Notes: generated by a model not told the origin, from the sequence alone. A stretch of DNA of 64,000 nucleotides from Duganella sp. CF458 (GCF_900113115.1 NZ_FOOF01000001.1:310001-374000), one strand, 5' to 3'. Counted from the stretch's first letter, positions 17,127-25,154 are shown. A program made the numbers and translations.

Positions 17127-17945
17127 TTACTTGAATTTGGCGCAGGGGTCTGTGCGCTTTTGCGCAGCTACCTTGCGGATTTCGTCATAGCTGCCTTGCA
17201 GGCCATCCGGCTCGATGAAGCCTATGGTGCGCACGTTCAGCTTCGGTTCAATAGCGTTCAGCCAACGCGGCACGCCGATGTCCTTGCGCACATGGCCATT
17301 GCCGGCGATGAGGACCACATCGCGCGGCTGCTGCTGGCGGATCAGCTTGGCCATCCAGATATCGCGCGCCACCTGGGCGTTGACCATGCCGGGCAACATC
17401 ATGTCCGGCGCCATATTGCAATGACCTTCCTGGATCGCCTTCTCCTGGCCGCGGCGCAGGTCCGACGGCAGCGGGTCCTTCAGCTTGTAGGCGGCAACGG
17501 TGGCGGCATCGAAACTGGAGGCGACGCCGTCGCGCACCACTTTCGACGCATCGGTGCGCGACAGGTTGACGGCCACCAGCGGCAGGTGGTTGCTCAGCGC
17601 GAGCTGGATGATCGGGTGGTAAAGCTGCCAGTCCCACCCTTTCTTGTTCATGACGTTGATCACACAGGAAGCGTCGAGGCAGCCCTTTTGCGCTTCATCC
17701 AGCAGGCCTTGCGATTCGCGGTCGAACTGCTCCATCGCGATGACCGGGCGCCAGCCGGCTTCCACGCGCTGGCGCAAATCCTCGAAGCGCAGCTTGTGGC
17801 CTTCCTTGTTGTCGTGCACCTCTCCGAGCAAGAGCACTTGCGGGTTGGAGGCGGTGGTGGGGGCCGTGTAGGTAACGGCTTGTTTGCTGCTGCAGCCGGC
17901 CAAAGCCAGGCCGGCCAGCAGCAGTGCGATGGTGTATGGCTTCAT
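17127..17945 (-). CDS. ChaN-family lipoprotein
   Basis: A 272-residue protein of the ChaN family (haem-binding uptake proteins, Tiki-like fold). The lipobox LALAGC places the lipidated cysteine at residue 18. Family motifs are [20 protein letters not shown], and the late [18 protein letters not shown]. ChaN proteins bind haem and have been tied to iron acquisition, but no TonB receptor or haem transporter is next to it. It sits 31 bases after the alpha/beta hydrolase gene and 41 bases before the aldehyde dehydrogenase gene, all leftward, which suggests one transcript. Confidence 0.85.
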   Translation of the reverse strand: MKPYTIALLLAGLALAGCSSKQAVTYTAPTTASNPQVLLLGEVHDNKEGHKLRFEDLRQRVEAGWRPVIAMEQFDRESQGLLDEAQKGCLDASCVINVMNKKGWDWQLYHPIIQLALSNHLPLVAVNLSRTDASKVVRDGVASSFDAATVAAYKLKDPLPSDLRRGQEKAIQEGHCNMAPDMMLPGMVNAQVARDIWMAKLIRQQQPRDVVLIAGNGHVRKDIGVPRWLNAIEPKLNVRTIGFIEPDGLQGSYDEIRKVAAQKRTDPCAKFK

Positions 17946-17976
17946 CGATGCGTGGTCAGGCTATCCTCGAAAGCGT

Positions 17977-18816
17977 CTAGTCTAACAGGGCATGGATGGC
18001 TTTGCCGATCACCTCGGCGTGGGTCTCCAGCGCGAAATGGCCGGTGTCCAGCAATTGCACGATGGCGTTCGGGTTGTCGCGGCGATAGGCCTCGGCGCCC
18101 GGTGGGGTGAAGAACGGGTCGTTCCGGCCCCAAATCGCCAGCGTAGGCAGCTGCGCTTTGCGGAAAAACTCCTGGAACACCGGGTACAACTCGAGGTTCT
18201 TGCGATAGTCGTAGAACAGTTTGAGCTGGATGTCGATATTGCCGGGGCGCGCCATCAAGGCCGAGTCCAGGGTGTAGGACTCGGGCGCCACGCTGGCGGG
18301 ATCGGCGACACCGTGGGTGTATTGCCATTTGGTTGCATCCGGCGTCAGGAAGCCGCGCATCACATTGGTGTTTTCTTCATTCGGGTCAGCCCAGTGTTTG
18401 CGCATTGGGGACCAGCCATCGCTCAAGCCCTCCAGATAGGCATTGCCATTCTGTGAAATCAGGGCGGTAACGCGTTCCGGTTTGGCGGCGGCCAGTCGCA
18501 GCCCGACCGGGGCGCCGTAGTCGAACACGTACAGCGCGAATTTATCCAACTTGATGGCCTGCAGGAAGGCTTCCATGGTGCGGGCCAGGTTATCGAAGGT
18601 GTATTCGTAATGGCGCTCCGCAGGCACCTCGGTGAAGCCGAAGCCTGGCAGGTCGGGAGCGATGACGCGGTATTTAGTCGCCAGCAACGGGATCAGGTTG
18701 CGGAACATGTGGGAACTGGTGGGGAAACCGTGCATCAGCAGGATCGCCGGTGCGTCCGGCGCGCCCGCTTCGCGGTAGAAAACGTTGACGCCGTCGGCCT
18801 GGATGGTGCGGTTCAT
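17977..18816 (-). CDS. Alpha/beta hydrolase with an Asp nucleophile
   Basis: A 279-residue alpha/beta-hydrolase. The oxyanion region is LLMHGFPTSSHMFRNLIP, the nucleophile elbow is V-F-D99-Y-G and the base is probably His in LLDTGHFALETHAEVI. The Asp nucleophile groups it with epoxide hydrolases and haloalkane dehalogenases rather than esterases; the exact substrate is unknown. ATG 18816 is preceded by AAAGG; an upstream in-frame start exists but would run into the regulatory region. It is transcribed away from the CGNR regulator gene, and the promoter analysis suggests that regulator controls it. Confidence 0.85.
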   Translation of the reverse strand: MNRTIQADGVNVFYREAGAPDAPAILLMHGFPTSSHMFRNLIPLLATKYRVIAPDLPGFGFTEVPAERHYEYTFDNLARTMEAFLQAIKLDKFALYVFDYGAPVGLRLAAAKPERVTALISQNGNAYLEGLSDGWSPMRKHWADPNEENTNVMRGFLTPDATKWQYTHGVADPASVAPESYTLDSALMARPGNIDIQLKLFYDYRKNLELYPVFQEFFRKAQLPTLAIWGRNDPFFTPPGAEAYRRDNPNAIVQLLDTGHFALETHAEVIGKAIHALLD

Positions 18817-18836
18817 AATTAACCTTTTAAAGTTTG

Positions 18837-18849
18837 TTTTGATGGTTAC
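18837..18849 (+). promoter_or_regulatory. Operator-like direct repeat 1 (TTTTGATGGTTAC)
   Basis: This 13-base motif recurs exactly at 18885-18897, 48 bases away. Extended by two bases it reads TGGTTACCA, a near palindrome. It lies just downstream of the leftward -10 element (18851-18856), around the expected start of the hydrolase transcript. Confidence 0.5.
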
Positions 18850-18850
18850 C

Positions 18851-18878
18851 AGATTACTCCTGCCGCGTAACTTGTCAA
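18851..18878 (-). promoter_or_regulatory. Leftward promoter of the alpha/beta hydrolase gene
   Basis: On the minus strand TTGACA (18878-18873) and TAATCT (18856-18851) are 16 bases apart. Its -35 element overlaps, on the other strand, the -35 element of the regulator promoter; both come from the small palindrome CTTGTCAAG at 18871-18879. Confidence 0.5.
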
Positions 18879-18900
18879 GCATTATTTTGATGGTTACAAT
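18872..18900 (+). promoter_or_regulatory. Rightward promoter of the CGNR regulator gene
   Basis: TTGTCA (18872-18877) and TACAAT (18895-18900) are 17 bases apart. The second copy of the TTTTGATGGTTAC motif (18885-18897) covers the spacer and the start of the -10 element, a position expected for repression. Confidence 0.55.
18885..18897 (+). promoter_or_regulatory. Operator-like direct repeat 2 (TTTTGATGGTTAC)
   Basis: Exact 13-base copy of the motif at 18837-18849. It overlaps the spacer and -10 of the rightward promoter, so a protein bound here would block regulator transcription. Confidence 0.5.
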
Positions 18901-18919
18901 AGACCAGGAGGACAGGAAA

Positions 18920-19468
18920 ATGATCGAGTTCTATGGCGACCATCCCGCGCTGGATTTGCTGAATACCGTCGTGCAGGGCGAGGAAACCTGGCATGACGAT
19001 GCGGACGTCATGGCATGGCTGGCGGCGGCCGGGCAAAGCACGGCACCGGAAGGCGCACCCGGCAAGCCGGGCGAGCTGCTGGCGGCGGCGCGCGCCCTGC
19101 GCGAGACAGTCCGTGCCGCCGTGGCGGCGCGCAAGGGTGGCACGCGGTTCGACGCCGGCGCGCTGAACACGGCGCTGGCGCACGCCGAGCGTCACATGGT
19201 GCTGGTGGAGGAAAGTGGGGCTGGACTGTCCTTGCAGGCCCGCTACGCTGCCCGCACGCCGCAGCAGTTATTGGCTCCCCTGGCGGAAGCGGCGGCGCAA
19301 CTGCTGGCCACCGCCGATTTCAAGCTGGTGCGCAAATGCGAAGACCACGCCTGCACGCTGTGGTTCCTGGACCGCACCAAGTCGCATCGGCGCCGCTGGT
19401 GCAGTATGGCGCTATGCGGCAACCGCAACAAGGTCGCGGCTTTCCGCCAGCGCCAGCAGGAAGGCTAG
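18920..19468 (+). CDS. CGNR zinc-finger transcriptional regulator (ABATE domain)
   Basis: A 182-residue regulator with an N-terminal ABATE domain (residues 1 to about 130, beginning FYGDHPALDLLNTVV) and a C-terminal CGNR zinc finger: KCEDHAC, then RRRWCSMALCGNRNK. The finger binds zinc and DNA, and the ABATE domain is thought to bind a small ligand. ATG 18920 has AGGAGG nine bases upstream. It is divergent from the alpha/beta hydrolase gene across a 103-base region carrying two operator-like repeats, so autoregulation and control of the hydrolase are likely. Its stop overlaps by 4 bases the stop of the convergent LysR gene. Confidence 0.88.
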   Translation: MIEFYGDHPALDLLNTVVQGEETWHDDADVMAWLAAAGQSTAPEGAPGKPGELLAAARALRETVRAAVAARKGGTRFDAGALNTALAHAERHMVLVEESGAGLSLQARYAARTPQQLLAPLAEAAAQLLATADFKLVRKCEDHACTLWFLDRTKSHRRRWCSMALCGNRNKVAAFRQRQQEG

Positions 19469-20364
19469 CGCAGCAGGAATTCGACGAAGCTGCGCACCCG
19501 CAGCGATAGATGGCGCGCGTGCGGGTAAATCAGGTAGAAAGGACGCGCACAGCCGCCATGCTGCGGCAGCAATTCAAGCAGCGCCCCACTGGCCAGTTCG
19601 CGCTCCACGCAGAAGCGATAGGTTTGCGCGATACCGCCGCCATGCACGGCCAGCGTGCCCATGCCGAGGAAGTCTTCCGCACACACGATGGCGTCGCCGC
19701 CTGCCAGTTCAATCTGCGCGCCGTCGCGCATGAACTGCCAGGGAATCAGCCGCCCCGTGCTGGGCAGCACGAACTGGATGCAGTCATGCCGGGCCAGCTC
19801 CTCCAGCGATTTCGGCTTGCCGCGCCGCTTCAGGTAAGACGGCGATGCAACCAGCACCAGCGCCGCATCTTCCAGCTTGCGCGCGATCAGGGTCGAATCC
19901 TGCGGCGCGCGCCCGCGCACGGCCAAGTCATAGCCCTCTTCCGCGAAATCGATATTGCGGTTGCTGATGTGGACTTCCACCTGCACCTCCGGAAACTGCA
20001 GGCGGAATGCCGCGATGCGTTCCAGCAGACGGTAATGCGCATACGGCGTCGGCACGCTGATGCGCAGCTTGCCTGATGGCGCGGCCTGCTGCCCCGTCAC
20101 CTCGCGCTCGGCTTCCACCAGCTGCGACAGCGCTTGCCGGCACTGCTCGAAGTACACCTTGCCGCCATCAGTCAGGCGGATCTGGCGCGTGGTGCGCACG
20201 AACAGGCGCACACCGAGGCGCTCCTCCAGCCGCGAGATCGACCGGCTCACCGCCGCCGGCGTCACGCCCGCCATTGCCGCGGCGGCGGTGAAACTCCCCT
20301 GCTCCCCCGCCAGCACGAACAGCTCGATGCTGCCCAACTGCATATCATCGAAGTGGCGTTGCAT
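19465..20364 (-). CDS. LysR-family transcriptional regulator
   Basis: A 299-residue LysR regulator. The N-terminal winged HTH is at about 10-70 (SFTAAAAMAGVTPAAVSRSISRLEERLGVRLFVRTTRQIRLTDGG), followed by a linker helix and the periplasmic-binding-like sensor domain from about 95. It resembles the group that controls divergent oxidoreductase genes. It is transcribed away from the SDR gene, and a perfect LysR-type palindrome lies in the SDR promoter (20412-20426). ATG 20364 has GGGG eight bases upstream. The inducer is unknown. Confidence 0.92.
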   Translation of the reverse strand: MQRHFDDMQLGSIELFVLAGEQGSFTAAAAMAGVTPAAVSRSISRLEERLGVRLFVRTTRQIRLTDGGKVYFEQCRQALSQLVEAEREVTGQQAAPSGKLRISVPTPYAHYRLLERIAAFRLQFPEVQVEVHISNRNIDFAEEGYDLAVRGRAPQDSTLIARKLEDAALVLVASPSYLKRRGKPKSLEELARHDCIQFVLPSTGRLIPWQFMRDGAQIELAGGDAIVCAEDFLGMGTLAVHGGGIAQTYRFCVERELASGALLELLPQHGGCARPFYLIYPHARHLSLRVRSFVEFLLR

Positions 20365-20403
20365 TCATTACCCCATGTATCAAGTCAATTGCTGGAAGCC
20401 GTA

Positions 20404-20432
20404 TTTATTCGCTTATGCGTCATAAGTATAGT
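20404..20432 (+). promoter_or_regulatory. Promoter of the SDR-tautomerase pair with a LysR box in the spacer
   Basis: TTTATT (20404-20409) and TATAGT (20427-20432) are 17 bases apart. The spacer contains the perfect palindrome CTTATG-CGT-CATAAG at 20412-20426, whose core TTATGCGTCATAA fits the T-N11-A LysR-box form. A weak -35 with an activator site is typical of LysR-controlled promoters, although a site this close to -10 could also repress. Confidence 0.55.
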
Positions 20433-20465
20433 GGACTCACCGTAACCCAACTCATGGAGTTTCAA

Positions 20466-21197
20466 ATGACCAAGACAGCAATCGTCACCGGCGCATCCAG
20501 CGGCCTCGGTTTCGCCATCGCCAAGGCCTACCTGGCGCGCGGCTACAACGTGGTGGGCAACGCCCGCACCATGGACCGCCTGCAAAGCGCGGCGGCACAA
20601 CTGGGCAATCCGGCCAACTTCCTGCCGGTGGCCGGCGATATTGCCGCTCCTGCCACCGCCAAGGACCTGTTCGAGAAAGCCGCCGCACGTTTCGGCAAGG
20701 TCGACATCCTGGTGAATAACGCCGGCATCTTCATCGCCAAGCCGACCGTCGATTACACCGAAGCCGACACCGATGCCCTGGTGGCGACCAACCTGAAGGG
20801 CTTCCTGTTCCCGGCGCAGGCGGCGGTGCGCCACATGGAAGCCAACGGCGGCGGCCATATCGTCAACATCACCGCCAGCCTGGGCGTGACGCCAGCCAAG
20901 GCAAGCGCCCTGCTGCCGGTACTGGTCAAGGGCGGCCTGAACATGGCCACCCGCGCCCTGGCGCTGGAAGTGGCCAGCAAGAACATCAAGGTGAATGCGG
21001 TGGCGCCAGGCATCATCAGCACCCCGCTGCATAGCCCGGATGCCGGTACCCAGGAATTCCTGAAAGGCCTGGTACCGACCCACAAGATGGGCACGGCCGA
21101 AGACATCGCCGACGCGGTGCTCTACCTGACCGATTCCACGTTCATTTCCGGCCATGTGCTGACGGTCGACGATGGCGCCGCGGCCGGCAACTGGTAA
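20466..21197 (+). CDS. Short-chain dehydrogenase/reductase family protein lacking the catalytic Tyr
   Basis: A 243-residue SDR with the Rossmann motif TGASSGLG (residues 8-15), the NNAG motif (84-87) and the C-terminal GHVLTVDDG segment. Active-site Ser138 (ITAS) and Lys155 (LVKGG) are present, but the Tyr of YxxxK, expected at residue 151, is Pro. Either the protein uses another acid or it is not a normal oxidoreductase. ATG 20466 has GGAG seven bases upstream. It is followed after 14 bases by a tautomerase gene, and both are likely controlled by the divergent LysR protein. Confidence 0.85.
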   Translation: MTKTAIVTGASSGLGFAIAKAYLARGYNVVGNARTMDRLQSAAAQLGNPANFLPVAGDIAAPATAKDLFEKAAARFGKVDILVNNAGIFIAKPTVDYTEADTDALVATNLKGFLFPAQAAVRHMEANGGGHIVNITASLGVTPAKASALLPVLVKGGLNMATRALALEVASKNIKVNAVAPGIISTPLHSPDAGTQEFLKGLVPTHKMGTAEDIADAVLYLTDSTFISGHVLTVDDGAAAGNW

Positions 21198-21211
21198 GCA
21201 AGGAGAGCGAC

Positions 21212-21421
21212 ATGCCCTACGTGAACATCAAGGTCACCCGCGAACAAGGCGGCCCGACCAGGGAACAGAAGAAGGAACTGATCGTCCGCACCACCCGCAT
21301 GCTGCAGGAGGTGCTGGACAAGGACCCGGCCACCACCTTCGTCATCATCGACGAAGTGGAGACCGATAGCTGGGGAGTGGGAGTTGAATCGGTGACCGAG
21401 CGACGGGCGCGCGAGTCATAA
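21212..21421 (+). CDS. 4-oxalocrotonate tautomerase family protein
   Basis: A 69-residue protein beginning MPYVNIKVTREQGGPTREQK. Removal of Met would expose the N-terminal Pro that acts as catalytic base in this family. The length and the LTR-type helix (KKELIVRTTRMLQEVL) followed by TTFVIIDEVETDSWGVG fit 4-OT-like tautomerases, though it is slightly longer than the classic 62 residues. It lies 14 bases after the SDR gene with AGGAGA upstream of ATG. The substrate is unknown; the pairing suggests linked reduction and tautomerisation of a carbonyl compound. Confidence 0.85.
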   Translation: MPYVNIKVTREQGGPTREQKKELIVRTTRMLQEVLDKDPATTFVIIDEVETDSWGVGVESVTERRARES

Positions 21422-21589
21422 ACCGCAAACGCTGTGGATATTGCTGAATGCGACACCACCGACAATGGCGCGCCCAATGCAACTGACTTTCTGCCAGCCA
21501 TTGTCGGCCACGGCGAAGCCGCCGATGACCAGCACCAGCACCACGGCGCCGAGAATCAGCGCCCCCCTTATCGAATCGTTAATTCTCAT
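21416..21589 (-). CDS. Possible small single-pass membrane protein
   Basis: A 57-residue minus-strand frame starting at ATG 21589. The start MRINDSIRGALILGAVVLVL continues into VIGGFAVADNGW, giving a charged N-terminus and one strong membrane segment at about 9-29, followed by a short tail with two Cys. Its stop overlaps the last codons of the tautomerase gene by 3 bases. No clear Shine-Dalgarno is present. The membrane-segment pattern is the only support, so treat as tentative; nothing else occupies the gap 21422-21648. Confidence 0.35.
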   Translation of the reverse strand: MRINDSIRGALILGAVVLVLVIGGFAVADNGWQKVSCIGRAIVGGVAFSNIHSVCGL

Positions 21590-21648
21590 TGTTTATCTGA
21601 CAAATTCATGGACAAGCGATTTTAGACGCTCAATGCGGCACTCGACAA

Positions 21649-22194
21649 CTAATTATTTGCCATCGCGTGCAGTTTGCTGATGGTGCTCCAGTTGCGCGAG
21701 GTGACCGCGTCGCCCAGCGCCTTGCCCATGGCGGCGGCAGCGCGGCTGGCCAGCACGCCGTCCGGGCACCAGATATAGGCGGCGTGGCGGCCCAGGGCGA
21801 AGGCCTCCGGATGCCAGCTCTGGCGCGCCAGCGGTTCCAGCTTGCCACGGTCTTCGTCGGGTTTATTGAGGACCGCCACCAGCAGGCGCGAATGATCGTT
21901 GGCCACGTTCTGCAGGCTGTTTTCGAGGACGATCTCAGCCAACCGGGCGGCCTCGATCACGGTGACTTTGGCGGGCACGCCGAGCTTCAGCACCAGCGCT
22001 TCCTCGATGCGTGCGGCACAGTCGGCCGCATCGGTGGCGCTGCAATCGAACACGACGTTGCCGCTGTTGAGCAGCGTGCGCACATCGCCGAAACCCATAT
22101 CGCTCAGCACCTTGCGCAGATCGGCCATCGCAACGCGTTTTGCGCGTCCGACATTAATGCCGCGCAGCAAGGCGATCAGGCGCTGCTTTTCCAT
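21649..22194 (-). CDS. DUF1697 family protein
   Basis: A 181-residue protein of the DUF1697 family, recognised by the start RLIALLRGINVGRAKRVAMADLRKVLSDMGFGDVRTLLNSGNVVFD and by the later PEAFALGRHAAYIWCPDGV and TSRNWSTISKLHAM. The family is widespread, has an alpha/beta fold and no established biochemical role. Length is typical. It stands alone between two short intergenic gaps and shares strand with the histidine kinase gene upstream (52 bases away). Confidence 0.88.
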   Translation of the reverse strand: MEKQRLIALLRGINVGRAKRVAMADLRKVLSDMGFGDVRTLLNSGNVVFDCSATDAADCAARIEEALVLKLGVPAKVTVIEAARLAEIVLENSLQNVANDHSRLLVAVLNKPDEDRGKLEPLARQSWHPEAFALGRHAAYIWCPDGVLASRAAAAMGKALGDAVTSRNWSTISKLHAMANN

Positions 22195-22246
22195 AACTTT
22201 CCCCCCTGCAGGCCCCAGTATGGGGCAGACGCGCCAGCGGCGGCGC

Positions 22247-23842
22247 TCAGCTCACCGTGGGGGCGTGCAGCGGGGCATCCGGATGCTTGTCTCCGTTCTC
22301 TTCGCCCGGCGTCACGCGCGGGATGCGCAGCACGAAGCTGGCGCCCTTACCCTGCGTGCTCGACACCGAAATGGTGCCACCGAACTGCTTGACGATCAGG
22401 TTGAAGACAATGTTCAGGCCAAGGCCGGTGCCGCCCTGCCCGCGCCGGGTGGTGACGAAGGGATCGAACACCTTGTCCAGCATATCGGGGGCGATCCCCT
22501 TGCCGTTGTCGACCACCTGCATTTCGATGCTGTCGCCTTCGGGGATGACGTTGATATCGATATTGCCCGCGCCCTCAGGCTCGAAGGCGTGCTCGACGCA
22601 GTTCAGCGTGAGGTTGGTGATGACCTGGGCCAGGGCGCCGGGGTAGCTGTCCAGCATGATGTCGTCGGGACAGTTGATCGCGACCACGATGCGGGTCTTC
22701 TTCAGCTTGGGCTGCAGGCTGGACACCACTTCGCCGATGTACTCCTTCAGCTCGAAGCGGCGGCGCGCTTCGCTGACCTGGTCGACCGCGATCTGCTTGA
22801 AGCTGTGGATCAGGTGCGCCGCGCGGTAGGCGTTGTTCATGATCAGGCGCGCGCTCTCGCCGGCCGTGTCGATGTACTTCTGGATCTCCGACTTCTTCAC
22901 CTGGCCGGCCTTCATCGACTCGTCGACGGCGGTGGTGGCATCCATCAGCACCGAGGCGCTGGTCAGCGCAATGCCGACCGGCGTATTGATTTCATGCGCC
23001 ACACCGGCCACCAGCGAACCCAGGGACGCCAGGCGCTCGGCCTGCAACAGCGATTCCTGGGTGCGCTGCAGGTCGTCCAGCGCCTGCGCCGTTTCCTGCG
23101 CCGAGCGGCGCGCCAGGTCTTCCGCTTCGCGCGTGCGCTTGATGATGGACTTCACCTTGCGCTGGATGGCGTTGAAGCCGCGGATCACATCGCCCAGTTC
23201 ATCGCTGCGCTTTTCCGGCAGTTCCTCCACTTCATCGGAACCGCGCGTGGCCAGTTCGAACAAGCCGTCGCGCAGCTTCTTCAGCGGATCGAACACGATG
23301 CGCAGCGAGAACGCCAGCGCCACCACCAGGATCAGGTCCAGTGTCAGTACTTCCACCACCTTGCGCCGCACTTCGGCGGCCAGCGTGGCATCGATCTGGG
23401 CGCGGCTGAAATTGACCACGACGCGGCCGACGATGACCGGCTTCAATGCACTGCCGGCGGCGCCGGCATCGCGGTAGGCCAGGTCGGCCACCACCGGCGC
23501 TCCCGGCACGGTGGTTTCGGATTCGATCGGGGCGATGCTGCCGTCGTCCTTGCGGCGCTTGCCGGAGAACAAGCCGACCGAGGTGTCATAGACACGGATC
23601 GCGACCAGTTCCGGCGGCAGCATCTCCGCCGCCACGATATTGTCGACCTTGGCCTTGTCGAGGTCCCACAGGGCAGATGGCAAACTGGTCTGCAAACGGG
23701 TCAGCACCCCTTCGCGCAAGCGCTGGTTGGCCACTTCCAGTTCATGGCCCAGGCTGTACTGCGCGTAAGTACCGGAAATGCCCAGCACAACGGTGACGAT
23801 CACCACGAACAGTGCGGTCAGCCGGCCTTGGATACCAAACAT
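22247..23842 (-). CDS. Membrane sensor histidine kinase
   Basis: A 531-residue sensor kinase. One membrane segment is at about 8-28, then a periplasmic sensor region to about 165, a second membrane segment near 168-188 and a HAMP-like linker, a coiled coil, then the dimerisation helix with phospho-acceptor His283 in GVAHEINTPVG. The ATPase has N-box NLTLNCVEHA, G1 DNGKGIAPDM and G2 GGTGLGLNIV. No response regulator is adjacent, so the partner is elsewhere. The NTPVG form of the H-box is seen in kinases of the HPK4-like group. Signal unknown. Confidence 0.92.
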   Translation of the reverse strand: MFGIQGRLTALFVVIVTVVLGISGTYAQYSLGHELEVANQRLREGVLTRLQTSLPSALWDLDKAKVDNIVAAEMLPPELVAIRVYDTSVGLFSGKRRKDDGSIAPIESETTVPGAPVVADLAYRDAGAAGSALKPVIVGRVVVNFSRAQIDATLAAEVRRKVVEVLTLDLILVVALAFSLRIVFDPLKKLRDGLFELATRGSDEVEELPEKRSDELGDVIRGFNAIQRKVKSIIKRTREAEDLARRSAQETAQALDDLQRTQESLLQAERLASLGSLVAGVAHEINTPVGIALTSASVLMDATTAVDESMKAGQVKKSEIQKYIDTAGESARLIMNNAYRAAHLIHSFKQIAVDQVSEARRRFELKEYIGEVVSSLQPKLKKTRIVVAINCPDDIMLDSYPGALAQVITNLTLNCVEHAFEPEGAGNIDINVIPEGDSIEMQVVDNGKGIAPDMLDKVFDPFVTTRRGQGGTGLGLNIVFNLIVKQFGGTISVSSTQGKGASFVLRIPRVTPGEENGDKHPDAPLHAPTVS

Positions 23843-23960
23843 TCACTCCCTCCCCGAATTCCCACCAATGTACGGGATGGAGTGTTGCTTGGCAAGATTT
23901 TAAGGGTGATGGCTTTCCATCACTGAGGTAAGATTTGTTGTGCATACCATGGAGAACGAA

Positions 23961-24299
23961 ATGACGGGCACTTACCGCCACCTGCCCCTCGCTAAAGTCG
24001 AGCCCGGCATGGTGCTTTCAGACGAACTGCTGGACACGCATGGCCAGGTGCTGCTGCCGGCGGGCGCCGTGCTGAGCGAGCGCATGCTGGCGCGCTTGCA
24101 GGACCACGGCATCGAATCGCTGGCCGTGGTGGACGACACGCCGCCCGACCCGGCGCAGAGCGCCGCCGAACGCGCAGCCCAACTGGCGCGCATCGGCGTG
24201 CTGTTCCGCCGCCACGATCCCGCCAATGCCGAGGACTGGGCGGCCCAGGTACTGCACACCCTGGTCACCGAATTCCGCGTCGGCAAGGAGGTTGCATGA
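23961..24299 (+). CDS. Small uncharacterised partner of the HDOD protein
   Basis: A 112-residue acidic cytoplasmic protein. Its first 60 residues (PLAKVEPGMVLSDELLDTHGQVLLPAGAVLSERMLARLQDHGIESLAV) look like the small beta-rich domain found in front of HD-GYP and HDOD proteins. The rest is an Ala-rich helix. I chose ATG 23961, which has GGAG six bases upstream; GTG 23940 and ATG 23949 are in frame. The stop overlaps the HDOD start (ATGA), so the two are translationally coupled. It probably represents a split N-terminal domain of the HDOD signalling protein. Function unknown. Confidence 0.75.
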   Translation: MTGTYRHLPLAKVEPGMVLSDELLDTHGQVLLPAGAVLSERMLARLQDHGIESLAVVDDTPPDPAQSAAERAAQLARIGVLFRRHDPANAEDWAAQVLHTLVTEFRVGKEVA

Positions 24300-25141
24300 G
24301 CGAACAGCTCAGTTATGACGATGTGGTGAAAAACCTGGAGGACCTGCCGTCGCTGCCCGCAGTGGTGATGGAATTGCTTAACAGCGTAGACCAGGAAGAA
24401 ATCGATATCGCGGTGCTGGCCAGGAAGGTATCGCATGACCAGGCCCTGACGGCCAAGACGCTGCGCCTTGCCAACTCTTCGCTGTTCGGGCTGCAGGTCA
24501 AGGTGACCACGATCCAGCAAGCGATTACCTTTCTCGGTTTCCAGAGCACGCGCAACCTGATTACGGCAGCTGCCGTTACCGGCTGCTTTGCCGACAAAAT
24601 GTGTCCCGGCTTCGACCACAATATGTTCTGGCGCCACTCGATCGCCACGGCGGCCTGCGCCAAAGTGCTGGCGCGCCACGTGCGCTTCAACCAGGATTAC
24701 GCTTTCACGGCAGGCCTGCTGCACGATATCGGCCGCCTGGTGCTGGTCTCGACCTTCCCGGACCTGTATGCGACAGTGATCGCCTACCAGCAGGAGCATG
24801 ATTGCTATCCGCTGGAAGCGGAACGCGCCGTGCTCGGCATCGATCATGTCGAAGCCGGACTGGCGTTGGCCGAACATTGGAATTTTTCCGATACGATGCG
24901 GCTGGCAATTGCCGGCCATCATGAACCAGGAACGCCGGGAGCCGGCTTCCTGGCCGCCATCGTGCACGTGGCCGACGCGCTGGTGCATGCGCTCGACCTG
25001 GTGCGGAAACCGGACGACCTGGTGCCGCCCGTTTCCCCGATTGCCTGGAAAGCGCTCAACCTGAGCGAAGACACTTTCCTGCACCTGTTCCGCGAAACGG
25101 AACTGCAATATGAAGAAATTGCCTTGGTGCTAATGGCCTAA
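24296..25141 (+). CDS. HDOD domain signalling protein
   Basis: A 281-residue protein that is essentially one HDOD domain. Characteristic stretches are LPSLPAVVMELLN, VSHDQALTAKTLRLANSSLFG, TTIQQAITFLGFQSTRNLI, FWRHSIATAACAKVLAR, and LLHDIGRLVL. An HD pair is present in LLHDIG, but the full metal-binding set of HD hydrolases is incomplete, as is usual for HDOD. Such proteins act in signalling, motility and c-di-GMP networks rather than as enzymes. It is translated with a 4-base overlap after the small partner gene. Confidence 0.92.
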   Translation: MSEQLSYDDVVKNLEDLPSLPAVVMELLNSVDQEEIDIAVLARKVSHDQALTAKTLRLANSSLFGLQVKVTTIQQAITFLGFQSTRNLITAAAVTGCFADKMCPGFDHNMFWRHSIATAACAKVLARHVRFNQDYAFTAGLLHDIGRLVLVSTFPDLYATVIAYQQEHDCYPLEAERAVLGIDHVEAGLALAEHWNFSDTMRLAIAGHHEPGTPGAGFLAAIVHVADALVHALDLVRKPDDLVPPVSPIAWKALNLSEDTFLHLFRETELQYEEIALVLMA

Positions 25142-25154
25142 GGCGCCGGCACGC

